From Candidatus Zixiibacteriota bacterium (GTDB lineage: Bacteria > Zixibacteria > MSB-5A5 > GN15 > FEB-12), in the NCBI GenBank assembly GCA_024278515.1, contig JAJRTA010000189.1, forward strand, positions 1 to 38,031: a stretch of DNA of 38,031 nucleotides, given 5' to 3'. Of the stretch, positions 24,313 through 35,142 are shown piece after piece. The translations under genes and the position numbers were made by a program. Position 1 is the first letter of the stretch. Every line of letters starts with the position of its first letter. Below the pieces are notes generated by a model, which worked only from the letters and a program-made list of their open reading frames with translations, was not told where the DNA came from and searched no databases.

Positions 24313-25800
24313 ATGAGAACGATTTTTCTTGCGCTAACAGCAATTTTCATAACCGGAACCACCAGTACTGCCCAGCGATCAATCAGGGGGGACTCGTTGT
24401 TCAGTGAGTTTCGTCCCGACGGTGAACTGCGGATGTGGACCTTTGTGGTGAAGGACTCCACTATCGGGCGGCTTTTTTCTACGGTGCGGGGCGATGAAAC
24501 CGTTGACGGAGAAGAAGGACGCATCCTCGAACAACGCTACAGCCTCGACTTTGCCCGTATCGGCGCCGGGGTCAGTATCGACGTCGAGGGCCGCCATTTT
24601 ATTGCTGAGCAGAGAGGCTACCTCGGCAGTGAGCTAACCATCAAAACTGCGGACGAACCGTCCCGACTCGAAATCAAACGTGACGGCAATTTTATTCGTG
24701 GCTCCGTAACTCAGAATAATCGTCGCCGCGACCTTGAGGCATCGTTCAGCCCGGGCAGTTTTGCCGCAGATGTCTATATGCTCGACCTGCATGAGATTTT
24801 TCTGGCCATGCGTGATATTGCCGTCGGGGACACTATCCGTGACAGCATCTTTGTGCCGCAACTGATGTCGACACAGTACGTAGAAGCGTCGGTTGATATG
24901 TTTGTCAATAAACAGCTTTACAAAGGGGTCTTCGATTCGACATTCGTAATCCGGTATCGCTATCCGCAGGAACAGACCTTTTACTTCACTCCTGACAAAC
25001 GCCTGGTCAAAGTGGAAATACCGGGGCAGGAACTCAAGGCTTACCTCGATGTGGTCAGGAAAATGGATTCGGCGCCGGAAGGAACCGGTTCCATCACGAA
25101 AGGCAGGTCGGGAGTCAATATTGTAAAAAAATGGCCTTTGTTTGTCGCTTATTGTCTGCTGGGACTGGCGGTTATGGTGTTGTTCGCCGGTCGTCGCTGG
25201 CGCTGGGGGACATCATGGCTCGGCCTGATAGCAGGGGGAGTAGTATTTATTGTGGCGATCTTCACCCAGATGCCATTGCAGATGTATCTCGTTGAAAAAT
25301 TACTTATTCCCAATGTAACCGAGGGAGGTTCACCCTACTTCTGGGGAGTCTTTCCGTCTCTGACCGCCGGTTTGATTCAGGAGTTGCTGAAAGCGTCCCT
25401 GATATTTGTGTTTGCATTTTTGATCAGAGTCAGAGCAGATCGCCTTACCCTGGTCGGCGCTGTTACAGGAGCCGGGTTCGGAGTTATGGAAGGTTGCTAT
25501 CTGGCCACGCTGGCTGTCACGGCTGATTTCTTTTCGTGGCATTTGCTGGAACGTGGGTTCTGGATAATGTATCACGCCGCGGCCGGTGGGTTACTCGGGC
25601 ATTCGTTGTCTCACAATGAAAACAGTCGCCGTTTCAGTTTTATGCTGGTTTCGATGATACTTTTCAATTCCGCCCTCAGATACCTGCCGGTATTTGTCCA
25701 GCAGAATGTCATTAATGTTCAGATGATGTACTTTGTGCTCGCCTTGACGGTTATCGCCCTGACCGGTTTTGCTTTCCGGCGCTTCCAACAGGACAGATAA
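24313..25800 (+). CDS. Membrane protein with periplasmic domain and PrsW/YhfC-like intramembrane protease region
   Basis: A 495-residue protein from the ATG at 24313; the signal peptide is MRTIFLALTAIFITGTTSTAQ. Residues about 22-270 form an exported beta-rich domain of unknown family (FRPDGELRMWTFVVKDSTIGRL). Eight or so membrane helices follow. The helices carry LIQELLKASLIF, then GAVTGAGFGVMEG, then MYHAAAGGLLGHS, in the order and spacing of the conserved acidic/His motifs of PrsW and YhfC glutamic/metallo membrane proteases (ExxK, GxxxxxxE, H). The first motif is QE and not EE. An earlier TTG at 24253 would place 20 residues before the signal peptide and is less likely. It is 65 nt after mtnN. 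Protease activity is inferred. Confidence 0.65.
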   Translation: MRTIFLALTAIFITGTTSTAQRSIRGDSLFSEFRPDGELRMWTFVVKDSTIGRLFSTVRGDETVDGEEGRILEQRYSLDFARIGAGVSIDVEGRHFIAEQRGYLGSELTIKTADEPSRLEIKRDGNFIRGSVTQNNRRRDLEASFSPGSFAADVYMLDLHEIFLAMRDIAVGDTIRDSIFVPQLMSTQYVEASVDMFVNKQLYKGVFDSTFVIRYRYPQEQTFYFTPDKRLVKVEIPGQELKAYLDVVRKMDSAPEGTGSITKGRSGVNIVKKWPLFVAYCLLGLAVMVLFAGRRWRWGTSWLGLIAGGVVFIVAIFTQMPLQMYLVEKLLIPNVTEGGSPYFWGVFPSLTAGLIQELLKASLIFVFAFLIRVRADRLTLVGAVTGAGFGVMEGCYLATLAVTADFFSWHLLERGFWIMYHAAAGGLLGHSLSHNENSRRFSFMLVSMILFNSALRYLPVFVQQNVINVQMMYFVLALTVIALTGFAFRRFQQDR

Positions 25801-25808
25801 AGGGGGAC

Positions 25809-25828
25809 ATCTTTCGTTACGGAAAGAT
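25809..25828. terminator. Possible terminator hairpin between convergent genes
   Basis: ATCTTTC (25809-25815) pairs with GAAAGAT (25822-25828) around a 6-nt loop, in the 33 nt between two converging stops. It lacks a clear T-run on either strand, so termination is uncertain. Confidence 0.3.
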
Positions 25829-25833
25829 AATTC

Positions 25834-28791
25834 TCAGTCTCTGAGTATAAGTCCCGCCCCGGTGCGGCCGTCGATGCGAATCTCCAGCGGGGAGTCAAGC
25901 TCGATATGACGGACGAATTCGGTGGTTTCAGTCGGAGGAAGATTCAGGAACCAGTCCCATTCGATAAACCCGTTTCCGATGGCGGCGTTGACTGTCATGT
26001 AACCGACCTGAAAAGTAGTCAGGTTATGGAAAAAGTGGGTGCCGAAAGAAGGGTCGGGGGCAAAGTCACCATAAGCGGCCTCGACTATCACACCTGCTGA
26101 TGAAATCTGGTTCCACACTACCGGCACCCCGAGCCATCGTTCCGATGACCCCCACCGGCCCGGGCCGATCAACAGGTATTTGCGGCCGGCCGATTTCAGC
26201 CGGACGTTCATTTCGCCGACCTGCCCGGCGATTTCAACAGTCTTACTGCGGTCGAAACTGTCAGGTGATACGAACACAATATCGCGTATGTCGTTGAGGT
26301 TCAAATTACCCAGCGCATTTTCACTTTTGGCTACGATTCTTGAGCTTGCGATATCATCAAGAGAAACGGTTTCGAATACGGCATCCTTAATCATCGGACG
26401 AATCTGCAGGAAATAAAACTCGCCCGGCCGCTTCTCGTCCGGGTACAAATTCACCGCAAACTCGATCTCTACCGGACAGTTCAGACCGCGCGAACCAAGA
26501 CTCAATAAGTACTGAGTGATATCACAAAGCGGAAACCGGTTGTGTTTCAGTATCGGTGCGAAGCTGACAATCCGCGCACCGTCGCGTCCGGCGCCATCGT
26601 ACACCCGATCATTCTCCGCTGAATAAGTACTGCAGATAGGGTAGAGGCTGCCGTCCTTTTCTGCCTGATCCAGCTCCAGCTTGATCAACCCTTTATCCCC
26701 GCCCGGTTCCGGCAACACCGAAGGGTCTCTCATGTCGATGGCGAAAAAGTCATGTTGCGAATTTTTCAGCATATCTTTAGTTGTAGAAAACTGCGGCAGC
26801 TTCTCAGGATAGCCGGGTGAAAAGCGCAGGCAGTTATGACCATCGACAATCGTCTTACCCAGGCCCAGAGCAACATACACTACACCGTCCTCCGGTCGAA
26901 CACCGTCCATCGAGTAATAATTGTACGAAAGAGCGACGCCTGAAAAGCTTGGGTAATAGTAATCATCGTACCGTTGACCAATCGCCTGCTGAATTATCAC
27001 AGCCATCTTTTCTTCTTCCACCCGATTTCCGACAAACTCATGATATACACGGGCATTTTTGAAATAGATGGAAGCATAGGTTAGTTTTATCGCTGTTATC
27101 AACTGATGCATACGTACTTCCATGCGCGGATGACTGTTGGTCAGCATGTGAGTATCATAGACACCGGCGGCCGGTTCCAGTTGCGAGTCTTCCAGCATTG
27201 ATGATGACCGAACGGCCAGCGGACTTTTCACAACACTCAGAATAGCGCGCAGATCAGCCTGAGTCCGGCGGGGGAACCTGGCCTTGAGAAACAGCCTCGT
27301 GATTTCATCATCAGAGGAAGCCCGCAGGGCTGTGTGAAGCAGGTTGTTGGCGTCCATAAAGGCGTCGAAAACATCGGTGCCGATAATAACCGAGTGAGGC
27401 ACGGAGATCCCTACTCCCCCGAATTCGTCTTTGATATCCTGACGGCTGAGCAAAGCATTGATAAAGGCCAGCCCGCGTCCTTTCCCACCCAGCGAACCGC
27501 CCCCGATACGAACGAAATCGGATTGCAGGTCGAACTGACGCCGGGAAAAATCCGATACTACGCCCAGTTGCCGTTCATGGCGAAAATCTTTGAATGTTTT
27601 AATCAGATAGTGACGCAAAGCGGCGGCATCTTTGAACTCCGAAACCTTGCGTGGTCGCAGGCGGTCGGCCAGGTCGAACTCGGTACGGGCCATCAGCCAG
27701 TTCGAGAAATGGTTCCGTTGTGCGTGATAAAGCAGGGATTCCTCATCAACAACCGTCAGAATTTTTTCCATCGAACGGAAATCGCTTGCTCTTGCCACCT
27801 CGGTTCCATCGGGCAGAGTAAATACGAAATCGCCGAAGCCGAAATTAGTCTTGATGAAGCGACGAATATCCTCGTGCAAAGTCTGGGATCGTTTGTGGAT
27901 GAATCCGGCGTTGTGGGCATAGGCTGTCGCCGCGTTAGCCACATCGGATGACTGCATCAAAACCGGCAGATCCGGCATCTGCTCTCGAATCAATCGTACC
28001 AGTCGCACGCCTGCGTCATCACGTTTTTTGTCCCCGATTTTGAATCGTACATCGGTTACCACGGCCAGAACGTATTTTTTATATCGCTCAAACAATTTCA
28101 CCGCATCTTCATATTTGCTGGCCAGCAGAATCTTGGGGCGCGCCCTCATGCGAAGCAGTTTATCGGTTACATTCAGTCCCTCGGACATCAAAGCCCGGGT
28201 CTGCTGCATAATCTCAGTATAAAACAGAGGCAAAAAAGAGGAGTAGAACTTGATATTATCCTCGACCATGATAATAACCCGCACTCCGACCAGTTTGGTG
28301 TCGAAATCGACATTGATCCTATCCTCCACCAGCTTGATGATGGAAAGCAGGATACGTACATCACCGGTCCAGATAAACCCCCAGTCGATAGCTCGTTCCG
28401 GGCTGTCGATGTCGATCACAGAAAGCTCCCTGGCGTGGTAGGCAAGAAAAACAACCGGCAGATTCGGTTTGATCGTTTTGACATCGCGTCCGAACTTTAC
28501 CACATCGAGATCGGCTACACGCTTGAAGATGATCACGAGGTCGATATCCTGGCTCATCAATATATCCAGCGCTTCCTCCGCCGAGGAAGCTCTCTTGACG
28601 TATGGAGTGACACTTAAGTTAAGTTCGAGAAATTCATTATAAATAAGGTCGGTTAACTGACCATCCTCTTCCATGACGAATGAATCATAGGGGCTCGCCA
28701 CCAGAAGCACGTGTTTCAGACGCGTCTGCATCAACGAGTCGAATTTGAGGAACTTTGATTTGAAATCAGTAACGTGAGGGGTAGGTCTCAT
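25834..28791 (-). CDS. Double-receiver protein fused to PEP/pyruvate-binding (PPDK N-terminal) domain
   Basis: A 985-residue protein from the ATG at 28791. Residues about 25-145 resemble a receiver domain but the phospho-acceptor position is LVIIFK without Asp. Residues about 172-315 make a second receiver with IMVEDN, the acceptor D247 in AVVTDVRF, SS near 281 and K300 in FIHKRS, so it looks active. The rest is a pyruvate/PEP-binding domain with GGGSLGGKGRGLAF, LAVRSSSMLED, VALGLGKTIVDG and FYFLQIRPM. The phospho-histidine and TIM-barrel domains of PEP synthase are not apparent, so it is not a complete PEP synthase or PPDK. It is likely a signalling or regulatory phosphotransferase. A TTG at 28857 is rejected because it lies directly after the gdhA terminator T-run. 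Confidence 0.85.
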   Translation of the reverse strand: MRPTPHVTDFKSKFLKFDSLMQTRLKHVLLVASPYDSFVMEEDGQLTDLIYNEFLELNLSVTPYVKRASSAEEALDILMSQDIDLVIIFKRVADLDVVKFGRDVKTIKPNLPVVFLAYHARELSVIDIDSPERAIDWGFIWTGDVRILLSIIKLVEDRINVDFDTKLVGVRVIIMVEDNIKFYSSFLPLFYTEIMQQTRALMSEGLNVTDKLLRMRARPKILLASKYEDAVKLFERYKKYVLAVVTDVRFKIGDKKRDDAGVRLVRLIREQMPDLPVLMQSSDVANAATAYAHNAGFIHKRSQTLHEDIRRFIKTNFGFGDFVFTLPDGTEVARASDFRSMEKILTVVDEESLLYHAQRNHFSNWLMARTEFDLADRLRPRKVSEFKDAAALRHYLIKTFKDFRHERQLGVVSDFSRRQFDLQSDFVRIGGGSLGGKGRGLAFINALLSRQDIKDEFGGVGISVPHSVIIGTDVFDAFMDANNLLHTALRASSDDEITRLFLKARFPRRTQADLRAILSVVKSPLAVRSSSMLEDSQLEPAAGVYDTHMLTNSHPRMEVRMHQLITAIKLTYASIYFKNARVYHEFVGNRVEEEKMAVIIQQAIGQRYDDYYYPSFSGVALSYNYYSMDGVRPEDGVVYVALGLGKTIVDGHNCLRFSPGYPEKLPQFSTTKDMLKNSQHDFFAIDMRDPSVLPEPGGDKGLIKLELDQAEKDGSLYPICSTYSAENDRVYDGAGRDGARIVSFAPILKHNRFPLCDITQYLLSLGSRGLNCPVEIEFAVNLYPDEKRPGEFYFLQIRPMIKDAVFETVSLDDIASSRIVAKSENALGNLNLNDIRDIVFVSPDSFDRSKTVEIAGQVGEMNVRLKSAGRKYLLIGPGRWGSSERWLGVPVVWNQISSAGVIVEAAYGDFAPDPSFGTHFFHNLTTFQVGYMTVNAAIGNGFIEWDWFLNLPPTETTEFVRHIELDSPLEIRIDGRTGAGLILRD

Positions 28792-28859
28792 GCTGTCTCG
28801 GCCATTCAATAATTCATACTTCTTTTTCAAATATATCCGGGGACAGGGGATGATCAAAC

Positions 28860-28893
28860 AAAAAAGGTGAAGCCGAGGTCAACGGCTTCACCT
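28860..28893 (-). terminator. Rho-independent terminator of gdhA
   Basis: On the minus strand AGGTGAAGCCG (28893-28883) pairs over 11 bp with CGGCTTCACCT (28875-28865) around a 7-nt loop, followed by a T-run. It lies 26 nt after the gdhA stop. Confidence 0.92.
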
Positions 28894-28918
28894 GAAATGA
28901 AAGAGTTGATCGAAAAAA

Positions 28919-30271
<1,353 letters not shown>

Positions 30272-30322
30272 TCATGACGTTTATGGTCAAAAGTTAAAGT
30301 TTTAAGCCTCTCTTCAGGGCTA

Positions 30323-30338
30323 AGTGAAACATTTCACA
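30323..30338 (-). promoter_or_regulatory. CRP/FNR-like operator upstream of gdhA
   Basis: Read on the minus strand the site is TGTGA-N6-TCACT, the same half-sites as before the thiolase operon. Its inner bases extend the match to a perfect GTGAAA-N2-TTTCAC on the plus strand. Its centre lies 71 nt before the gdhA ATG. A TTTAAC at 30298-30293 could be the -10, placing the operator near -44. Confidence 0.5.
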
Positions 30339-30530
30339 TAGCCTCAGTTGCCGTATATACAGCCCCTGAAATCGAAAGTCAAGACGTTTTGACCCGGTTT
30401 TGGAAAAATCTTTTTTTCAGCTAAAAAGGGTACAGGAAGCGGAAACGGGAGGATAGGACCGCGCCGTAATGTCTGCACTTTCCTGTGAACGGAGGATTTG
30501 TTTCAACAGAGAAAGACTGACCATGCCGCC

Positions 30531-33269
30531 CTAAATATTTACTACGAAATAACAGGGCGCGGGGCCGGAGTTGAACATCCAGTCGATAAGCAAAACCAGA
30601 TCGGCTATGTCCAGAACGCCCCCGGAGCAGTTGACGTCGCCGGATTCGTAAGGTATCGGTTCCGGACCGGAGTTGAACATGTAATCGACCAGCCATACCA
30701 GGTCCGAAATATCGATTTCTCCAAGCCCGTCGACATTTCCCGACTGAATAATCTCCCGCCCCGAATAAAAGAACCGCACGGCCAGGCCGTTTGAGACAAC
30801 GTTGGTATCGGGGGTGCCGTTGCTGACATAGCTCAGTCCGCGGCAATCAACCTCGGCCAGTCCGGTCAGGGCGGACTGCTCCAGGCCGCTGATGCCGACA
30901 TCGAGATATTGTATAATTATCTCTCCCCAGCGGGTCAGGATCAACTCGAAATCGATTGTCGTGTCTGAAGCGAGGTTGAAATTGGACGGCCGGTACCATT
31001 CGATAACCAGTGTATCGTAGCCGGGAGTGTTATAGAAGTAGATTCCCGATTGCGGCACAGCGACGGTATCGAAAATCAGATCGCTCCAGAAAGCCCCGAT
31101 GAAAGTCTCGAACGGCGAACCGGGAATGTCAATCCCTCCAAAATATCCGTTGATGTTGACATTGGTGTCGGTGAACGACACGCCGCCGTTCACACCAATG
31201 AATAAACGGTTGAAACTGGTGTCGTAAAACGGGAACTGAAAGCCGATATTTTTCGGGCCGGTGGACCCGTCATCAAGCGGATCACCGGAACCCTGATGAT
31301 AAAAAAGTTCGTAGGGCAGCTTCGTCCCTAAGGTTCTGGCCGATATCCAGTCAAAAACAGGACCGCCCGGATCGGTCGATTTGGTGGCGATATAAGTTGT
31401 GTCGTTACAGGGTACTGTCATGTAAACCGGAACGACCGTGGAGGAATCCAGACTGCCGCCTGAAAGGCCCCATTCAAAAGTCAGCAGGCCGATATAGGGA
31501 CCTACCTGATCCGGCACCACCGAGGCATCAAGGGTTACCGTTATCATAAACGAACCGGCCGGTGGGATTGTCCCGGATGAGGGAGAGGCGGCCATCCAGT
31601 TACCGATCATTTTCCCCAGGCTGTCGTTCTCAATTACAGAGAAATCGATCGCCTCGCTGATTGATCGATTATACAACCAGATTTCGGTAGTGGCAAAACT
31701 GCCGGCATCAAGCGTCGTGTCGATCAGAATGGGCAGCGCGTAGATCGACGGCGGTGGCGACAGCGCATTGATCGCCGCCTGTAAATCAGGACGCGGCCCG
31801 ATATGTTCGGTAGTGTCTCCAGTCTGGGGCGTACCGGTCGCGACCAGAATGTCGCGAATCATATCTGAGGTCATTACTGCCCCATAGTTGTTCATATAGT
31901 AACCCTGTAAACAGGCTCCGGCTCCGGTCACAATCGGCGAGGCCGACGAAGTGCCGCTGAAGGTCCCGGTATAGTACTGGTTCCAGTCACCGCCGCCGGT
32001 GAAGATACTGCCGTACCCACAACTGTATACGCCGGAACCATACCCCTGCAGGTTGACTCGCTCGCCATAGTTGGAAAAGCCGTGTTTTTGCAGATTGATC
32101 CCGCTTGACCAGGGATAACCGGCGCCGATAATAATCGCATGCGAGTTTCGCCAGGTAGTGTCAAAAAGCTGTCCATACATCGCGACATCATCGAAGTCCT
32201 CAGCTCCATTGCCGGCTGCTTCCATGACGATGATCCCGTTCGCCCAGGCGTACTGAATGGCGTCAAAATTGGCCTGCCAGTACTCCATGCAGACATACCC
32301 TTTCTGATCGGTGCGCGGCTGGAAATCATAGCGCGGCCCCGGCGCGTGCAACTCGATCAGAATCATATCGCCAGGGTTTAGATTGTCAATGGCCGTATAC
32401 AAAGCCTGAGCGGTCGACATGGTCGACACCGAAACCATGCCGACATCAGCGCCGTAACAGATTCCCGTGACTCCATATCCGTTGTTACCGGCCACCATCT
32501 CCCCCAGCACGGCTGTTCCATGGTTGGTGCTCGACTGGTTCTCTCCGGGATACGGTCCGATAACCGCGCCGACAGCTTTGTCCAGATCCTCGTGAGTTGT
32601 CTGCCAGTTTATTTCAATATCAATAATTTTCACACCGGTCCCGTCGCCGCCCGGCAGACTGTTGGCATAGTCGGCATCTATCCCGACCGGCGCAGCTTCC
32701 CGGTAATCCTGGTCCGGCTGGTAATCCGGGGTCGGTGGGTCGATATCGCCGGCCACTTCAGGCATTGGTTGGATATACGCAATCTCGACCTCTTCCAGAG
32801 CATTAAGTCGTTCCACAAGTTGCCTTGCGGTTGACGGATCGGTAACATCTATCTGAAAGTAGCTGTTCAAATCAGCCATTTCATGACCGGTTCGCGTCTG
32901 TGCAGTCAGGCGGTCACGATCCAGTTTTTCTTCGGAGAAGTTGGCGAACAGACGTTTGACATGATTATCAATATAAGGCCTGAGGACAGCCTCAGACTTT
33001 TGCATCGGACGGCCTGTTTTTGCAACCAGACGGTTGCCGCGGAGCCGCGCACCGGATGACTGAGAAAACTTGACGACAACATGAGAGATATTGGCCTCAG
33101 GGCTTACCGACACTCGCGATGACTTGTAAGACGGCTGTCGCGGGATCAGCCCTGATTCATTGGCAGTTATGTTCAGGTCCTGAACGGTTCGTGAATTCGA
33201 CGAAGTAATCAGAAAAAGAAGGCTTAGAGCTGCAACTAACATATTGCTTAACGATGACTTGGATGTCAT
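30531..33269 (-). CDS. Secreted S8 subtilisin-like serine protease with dockerin-type repeats
   Basis: A 912-residue exported protease. Signal peptide (to about 27), pro-region, then the S8 domain with the triad D217 (VKIIDIE), H250 (TNHGTAVLGEM) and S441 (GTSSASP), plus the oxyanion N354 in EAAGNG. Beta-rich domains with a SPSSGTIPPAGS strand and a GVNGGVSFTD block follow. Two dockerin-type repeats end it (DISDLVWLVDYMFNSG and LDIADLVLLIDWMFNSG), the same style as in the thioredoxin-like protein. The repeats may bind calcium or tether it; no cohesin is seen. The ATG at 33269 has AGGAG 5 nt upstream; 12 extra upstream residues are unlikely. The catalytic triad is complete, so activity is expected. 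Confidence 0.93.
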   Translation of the reverse strand: MTSKSSLSNMLVAALSLLFLITSSNSRTVQDLNITANESGLIPRQPSYKSSRVSVSPEANISHVVVKFSQSSGARLRGNRLVAKTGRPMQKSEAVLRPYIDNHVKRLFANFSEEKLDRDRLTAQTRTGHEMADLNSYFQIDVTDPSTARQLVERLNALEEVEIAYIQPMPEVAGDIDPPTPDYQPDQDYREAAPVGIDADYANSLPGGDGTGVKIIDIEINWQTTHEDLDKAVGAVIGPYPGENQSSTNHGTAVLGEMVAGNNGYGVTGICYGADVGMVSVSTMSTAQALYTAIDNLNPGDMILIELHAPGPRYDFQPRTDQKGYVCMEYWQANFDAIQYAWANGIIVMEAAGNGAEDFDDVAMYGQLFDTTWRNSHAIIIGAGYPWSSGINLQKHGFSNYGERVNLQGYGSGVYSCGYGSIFTGGGDWNQYYTGTFSGTSSASPIVTGAGACLQGYYMNNYGAVMTSDMIRDILVATGTPQTGDTTEHIGPRPDLQAAINALSPPPSIYALPILIDTTLDAGSFATTEIWLYNRSISEAIDFSVIENDSLGKMIGNWMAASPSSGTIPPAGSFMITVTLDASVVPDQVGPYIGLLTFEWGLSGGSLDSSTVVPVYMTVPCNDTTYIATKSTDPGGPVFDWISARTLGTKLPYELFYHQGSGDPLDDGSTGPKNIGFQFPFYDTSFNRLFIGVNGGVSFTDTNVNINGYFGGIDIPGSPFETFIGAFWSDLIFDTVAVPQSGIYFYNTPGYDTLVIEWYRPSNFNLASDTTIDFELILTRWGEIIIQYLDVGISGLEQSALTGLAEVDCRGLSYVSNGTPDTNVVSNGLAVRFFYSGREIIQSGNVDGLGEIDISDLVWLVDYMFNSGPEPIPYESGDVNCSGGVLDIADLVLLIDWMFNSGPAPCYFVVNI

Positions 33270-33350
33270 AACATCTCCTAATGCTTTAATCAGGCAGGTC
33301 CGCATGGGCGGCCGGCAGATCGGGCAGGAACCGTTTTCAGAACCATTAAC

Positions 33351-33378
33351 AATATACGACCATTCCCGGTTTCTTCAA
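33351..33378 (-). promoter_or_regulatory. Possible promoter of the S8 protease gene
   Basis: On the minus strand TTGAAG (33378-33373) and TATATT (33356-33351) lie 16 nt apart, about 75 nt before the predicted transcript reaches the ATG at 33269. The -10 is good and the -35 fair. Confidence 0.4.
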
Positions 33379-33456
33379 AATGCTTATCATAAATACGATA
33401 TCGGCAGATTGTTGCGGAAGTCCGGTATCGAGACGATGCCGGGTTTTCTATTTGGT

Positions 33457-34851
33457 CTATAGTCGACGGCTTTTGCCGTTTATGGTGGGTGGTTTGATCG
33501 GGTATTTGCCTGAAAAACAGCTGTCGCAGAACCGGGTGTCCGGCAGAGCTTTTATGGCCAGCATCCCCTCAAGAGAAAGATACCGCAGTGAATCGACATT
33601 GAGATACTTTTCGATCTGTGCAACCGTTTTACGATTGGCAATCAGTTCCTTACGGGTCGGCATATCGATCCCATAGAAGCAGGGGGAGATGATCGGCGGC
33701 GAGGATACCCGGAAGTGGATCTCTTTGGCTCCGGCGTCTCTGATCAGCTTCACCAATTTCAAAGAGGTCGTCCCGCGAACAATGGAGTCATCAACCACCA
33801 CCACGCGACGGTTGTTGAGCACTCCCTTGACGGTGTTGAATTTCAATTTAACATCGAGATCCCGGATCGTCTGTTGCGGACTTATGAACGTACGGCCGAC
33901 ATAATGGTTGCGAATAAGACCGATCTCGAAACGTATACCCGACTCTTCCGAGAAGCCTAAAGTGGCCGTGTTGGCGGAATCGGGAATGCCGATGACAATA
34001 TCTGCGTCAACCGGATGTTCCCGGGCCAGTTGCCGTCCGAGGCGGCGGCGTATTTTATCTACATTCTCTCCAAAAATCGCTGAATCCGGCCGGGAGAAAT
34101 AGATGTACTCGAAAATGCAGCAGGCCTGACGTGTCTTTTTCATCGGAAAACGGGACCGGAGACCTTTCTTCGAGATCTCCAGCACTTCGCCCGGCTCGAT
34201 ATCACGCACATATCTGGCTCCTATAATGTCAAAGGCGCAGGTCTCGCTGGCCACGATCCACGACCGTCCCAGCTTGCCGAGGCAGAGGGGGCGAAAACCG
34301 TAGGAATCCCGGGCGGCGATAATACTATCGTCGGTCAGGAACAACAGCGAGAAAGCCCCCTTGATATTATTGAGAGCTTCACAGATACGGTCCATTTTAC
34401 GTTTTTTGCTGGAGCGCGCGGCCAGATGCAGGATTACTTCCGTGTCGGACGTGGTCTGGAATATCGATCCGCGGGCATCGAGGCGGGTGCGCAGTTGTTG
34501 TGAATTGGTCAGGTTTCCGTTGTGGGCGATAGCCAGACTGCTTCGTCGGTTCGTAATCAGAAACGGCTGGATGTTGATCAATGACGACGCGCCCGTGGTG
34601 CTGTAGCGGGTGTGACCGATGGCGATTCTGCCGGTCAGCTTTTTGATCGTTTCATTGTTACCGAAAACCTCGGATACTTCACCCATTCCCTTGTGCATTC
34701 TGATCTGACCGTCATCGGAGGTGACGATTCCGGCCGATTCCTGACCGCGGTGCTGGAGAGCATAGAGACCGAAATAGGTCAACTCGGCCGCGCGTGTGTG
34801 CCCGAATATCCCGAACACGCCGCAATTGTCATGAATCATCTCTAAAGCCAT
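33457..34851 (-). CDS. purF: Amidophosphoribosyltransferase (Fe-S type)
   Basis: A 464-residue enzyme for the first step of purine synthesis: PRPP plus glutamine to phosphoribosylamine. The ATG at 34851 has GGAGG 9 nt upstream. It leaves a 9-residue propeptide (MALEMIHDN) before the catalytic Cys10 (CGVFGIFGH), as in B. subtilis. Glutaminase and PRTase motifs follow: GHTRYSTTG, AHNGNLTN and the PRPP loop VVVVDDSIVRGTTS. Cysteines in ACCIFEYIYFSRPDS, SPCFYGIDMP and the final FCDSCFSGKYP match the B. subtilis 4Fe-4S ligands. A longer reading to 34941 would start upstream of the promoter and is rejected. Confidence 0.96.
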   Translation of the reverse strand: MALEMIHDNCGVFGIFGHTRAAELTYFGLYALQHRGQESAGIVTSDDGQIRMHKGMGEVSEVFGNNETIKKLTGRIAIGHTRYSTTGASSLINIQPFLITNRRSSLAIAHNGNLTNSQQLRTRLDARGSIFQTTSDTEVILHLAARSSKKRKMDRICEALNNIKGAFSLLFLTDDSIIAARDSYGFRPLCLGKLGRSWIVASETCAFDIIGARYVRDIEPGEVLEISKKGLRSRFPMKKTRQACCIFEYIYFSRPDSAIFGENVDKIRRRLGRQLAREHPVDADIVIGIPDSANTATLGFSEESGIRFEIGLIRNHYVGRTFISPQQTIRDLDVKLKFNTVKGVLNNRRVVVVDDSIVRGTTSLKLVKLIRDAGAKEIHFRVSSPPIISPCFYGIDMPTRKELIANRKTVAQIEKYLNVDSLRYLSLEGMLAIKALPDTRFCDSCFSGKYPIKPPTINGKSRRL

Positions 34852-34885
34852 TGAAATCCACCTCCGGGCAGCCCGGAAAGGGCCT

Positions 34886-34914
34886 AATGTATCGACCTCG
34901 ATTTGGTTTGTCAA
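34886..34914 (-). promoter_or_regulatory. purF: Strong sigma-70-type promoter of purF
   Basis: On the minus strand TTGACA (34914-34909) and TACATT (34891-34886) are separated by 17 nt, giving a leader of about 28 nt to the ATG. This is the clearest promoter in the window. Confidence 0.75.
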
Positions 34915-34927
34915 TCGGTTTAACCGA
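34915..34927. promoter_or_regulatory. Palindromic candidate operator abutting the purF -35
   Basis: TCGGTT-T-AACCGA is a perfect 13-bp palindrome starting at the base next to the purF -35, centred near -42. It is the right size and place for a regulator of purine synthesis, but no known consensus is matched. Confidence 0.4.
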
Positions 34928-35142
34928 CGGTCAAAAATCACTTTTCATGTATCTGCCTGCATACAGAAGAGTGAATCGAGGGAGCCTGTGCAGCCTTTGA
35001 ACAAGAAACTACTGGTGGAAAACCGGCTCCTGACTTACCTTTACAGATACTGCGCGATTCGCCTTTCCGAAGCGGTGATTTTTCGGAAGGGCACTGTTCT
35101 TGCTTTTGGAATCGGGTGAATAGTCCTGACCGGTACTTATAA

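Noticed and set aside
30421-30846. A 141-codon minus-strand frame near the end of the S8 protease
   Set aside because: It lies in another phase over the dockerin repeats of the protease and has Arg-rich composition typical of shadow frames.
34852-34941. An N-terminal extension of purF by 30 residues
   Set aside because: The region holds the promoter and leader, and PurF must begin close to its catalytic Cys after a short propeptide.
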